From Desulfobacterales bacterium C00003060 (lineage in GTDB: Bacteria; Desulfobacterota; Desulfobacteria; Desulfobacterales; C00003060), in the NCBI GenBank assembly GCA_001751085.1, contig MAXP01000286.1:1-7317 (forward strand): a DNA stretch of 7,317 bases, written 5' to 3'. Below are positions 6,353 to 7,317 of this stretch, piece by piece. The number at the start of each line of letters is the position of its first letter. Position 1 is the first letter of the stretch. A program made the position numbers and the translations under genes. Below the pieces are notes generated by a model. That model ran no database searches. It saw only the letters and a program-made list of their open reading frames with translations, and was not told the origin of the DNA.

Positions 6353-7317
6353 CTACTTTGATTCCGTCCATCGAAAAAAATAGGTGAAATCCCTGAAGAT
6401 ATCTCTAATCGCCCCTGACTCCAGCATCGAAAAGACACTCAGAAGGGTTCTCGGTCTCTTGTAGAATCTCCTGTAAGCGTAACGCCGGAATGCGTCAACC
6501 CTTTTGGCAGAAAGCCCCGGAAGGTCCATAACCGCACGGCTCTGCGAAAAGGGGGATGCTGTTTGAAGCCACCCTTCTCTTAAGGCCTGGTCGTAAAGTC
6601 CTGTGCCGGGGAATGGGGCTGCGGCGTAAAACTGTGCCGTATCCAGGGGGAGATCAAGGGAAAGGGCCAAAGTCTCCAGCATGCTTTTTTCTGTTTCGCC
6701 GGGAAGACCCAAAATAAAATGTCCGGATGTCTTGATCCCTAATTGATATGCCATTGATACTGCGCACCTGGTTTGATCCACGGTGATGTTTTTGCCCGTT
6801 TGTTTCAATATGTCGTCATTGCCTGATTCCAGGCCAAAACTGATCATCCACAGCCCCGCTTTTTTCATCAGTACCAGCGTTTCCCTGTCCACTGTATCCA
6901 CACGGCTGTTGCAGGTCCACGATGTGTCTACGCCGCGTGCTATTATTTCCTGGCAGAATTGCCTGACATACCCTCTATCAGCAGTGAATGTATCTGCCCA
7001 GACAAAGAAATCTTTTACCCCCAGTCCGGCCATGTTGACTTTGATTTCATCCACCACGTTCTCAACGGGTCGCTTTCGAAGCCTCTTGCCGTAATAGATT
7101 GGGGCTGTGCAGAAATTACAAGGAAAGGGGCACCCCCTTATGGGTGCAACAATAAGAAAAGGCTTTCCCCTGAGAGGCAAACGGTAAGGGGTGATATCCA
7201 GGAGGTGCCAGGCAGGGGAAGGGATATCTTCCGGGGAAAGAAAATCTCTGTCCACATTATGATGGATTTTCCCGCTCTTCCTGTCCCTGTAAGAGATGCC
7301 GGCAATACTCTCCCATT
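6353..7317 (-). CDS. Radical SAM enzyme, B12-binding (class B-like) type, C-terminal part (5' end outside window)
   Basis: Radical SAM enzymes cleave S-adenosylmethionine with a [4Fe-4S] cluster to start radical chemistry; the B12-binding subgroup does methylations, ring formations and rearrangements. The frame is open to the window edge, so the gene is cut. A GTG at 7253-7255 could pass for a start, but the 20 upstream residues (WESIAGISYRD...GKIHHN) read on as the typical linker between the B12 domain and the radical SAM core. That linker continues into PSPAWHLLD. In the 320 visible residues the cluster motif is CPFPCNFC, Cys62, Cys66 and Cys69 (codons within 7109-7132). ISFGLESGNDDIL and GHFILGLPGETE are the core's usual later strand motifs. 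The C-terminal roughly 90 residues are a variable tail. The B12 domain itself is not visible, so cobalamin use is inferred. The substrate is unknown; a lipid or glycan role is suggested only by the neighbours. Confidence 0.88.
   Translation of the reverse strand, partial: WESIAGISYRDRKSGKIHHNVDRDFLSPEDIPSPAWHLLDITPYRLPLRGKPFLIVAPIRGCPFPCNFCTAPIYYGKRLRKRPVENVVDEIKVNMAGLGVKDFFVWADTFTADRGYVRQFCQEIIARGVDTSWTCNSRVDTVDRETLVLMKKAGLWMISFGLESGNDDILKQTGKNITVDQTRCAVSMAYQLGIKTSGHFILGLPGETEKSMLETLALSLDLPLDTAQFYAAAPFPGTGLYDQALREGWLQTASPFSQSRAVMDLPGLSAKRVDAFRRYAYRRFYKRPRTLLSVFSMLESGAIRDIFRDFTYFFRWTESK

Noticed and set aside
7253..7255. GTG as the true start of the radical SAM protein
   Set aside because: The 20 codons upstream to the window edge are open and encode a linker typical of B12-binding radical SAM proteins, so the gene continues outside the window.

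Overview
The window looks like ordinary chromosome from a Gram-negative, probably anaerobic bacterium. My best guess is the former Deltaproteobacteria (Desulfobacterota). That rests on secA directly followed by argJ, a B12-type radical SAM protein beside envelope-glycan genes, and short palindromic repeat elements between genes. The taxonomy is inference only. No phage, transposase, CRISPR array or RNA gene is visible.

Left part (1-1571, + strand): the 3' end of secA, with its SEC-C zinc-binding tail, overlaps the start of a complete argJ (arginine biosynthesis). Both are housekeeping genes. The 16-bp overlap suggests they are co-transcribed.

Middle: a 266-bp gap (1572-1837) holds a palindromic repeat built from 7-bp units. 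It is followed by a + strand gene (1838-2722) for an exported protein with a signal peptide, probably two beta-sandwich domains and a C-terminal membrane anchor. I cannot assign it a function. It converges on the next gene with a 22-bp 3' overlap.

Right part (2701-7317, - strand), in transcription order: the 3' part of a radical SAM enzyme of the B12-binding type (cut by the window end); a 197-bp gap with a candidate promoter and a second 7-bp-unit palindrome; a NodU/CmcH/TobZ-type O-carbamoyltransferase; and an integral-membrane GT-C (PMT/ArnT-like, GT39) glycosyltransferase. The last two overlap in an ATGA and are almost certainly translationally coupled. The likely theme is assembly of a carbamoylated surface or secreted glycan or glycolipid: the carbamoyltransferase modifies a cytoplasmic sugar or lipid intermediate and the GT-C enzyme transfers a sugar from a polyprenyl-phosphate donor on the periplasmic face. 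The radical SAM enzyme may add a methylation or rearrangement step, and the convergent Ig-like protein may act at the surface. These links are inferred from gene order.

The most unusual signal is not a gene. The two large gaps each hold a roughly 75-80-bp hairpin whose arms are runs of heptamers with the same grammar (GAGGTTN in one, GAAATTN in the other). This looks like one family of small repeat elements.
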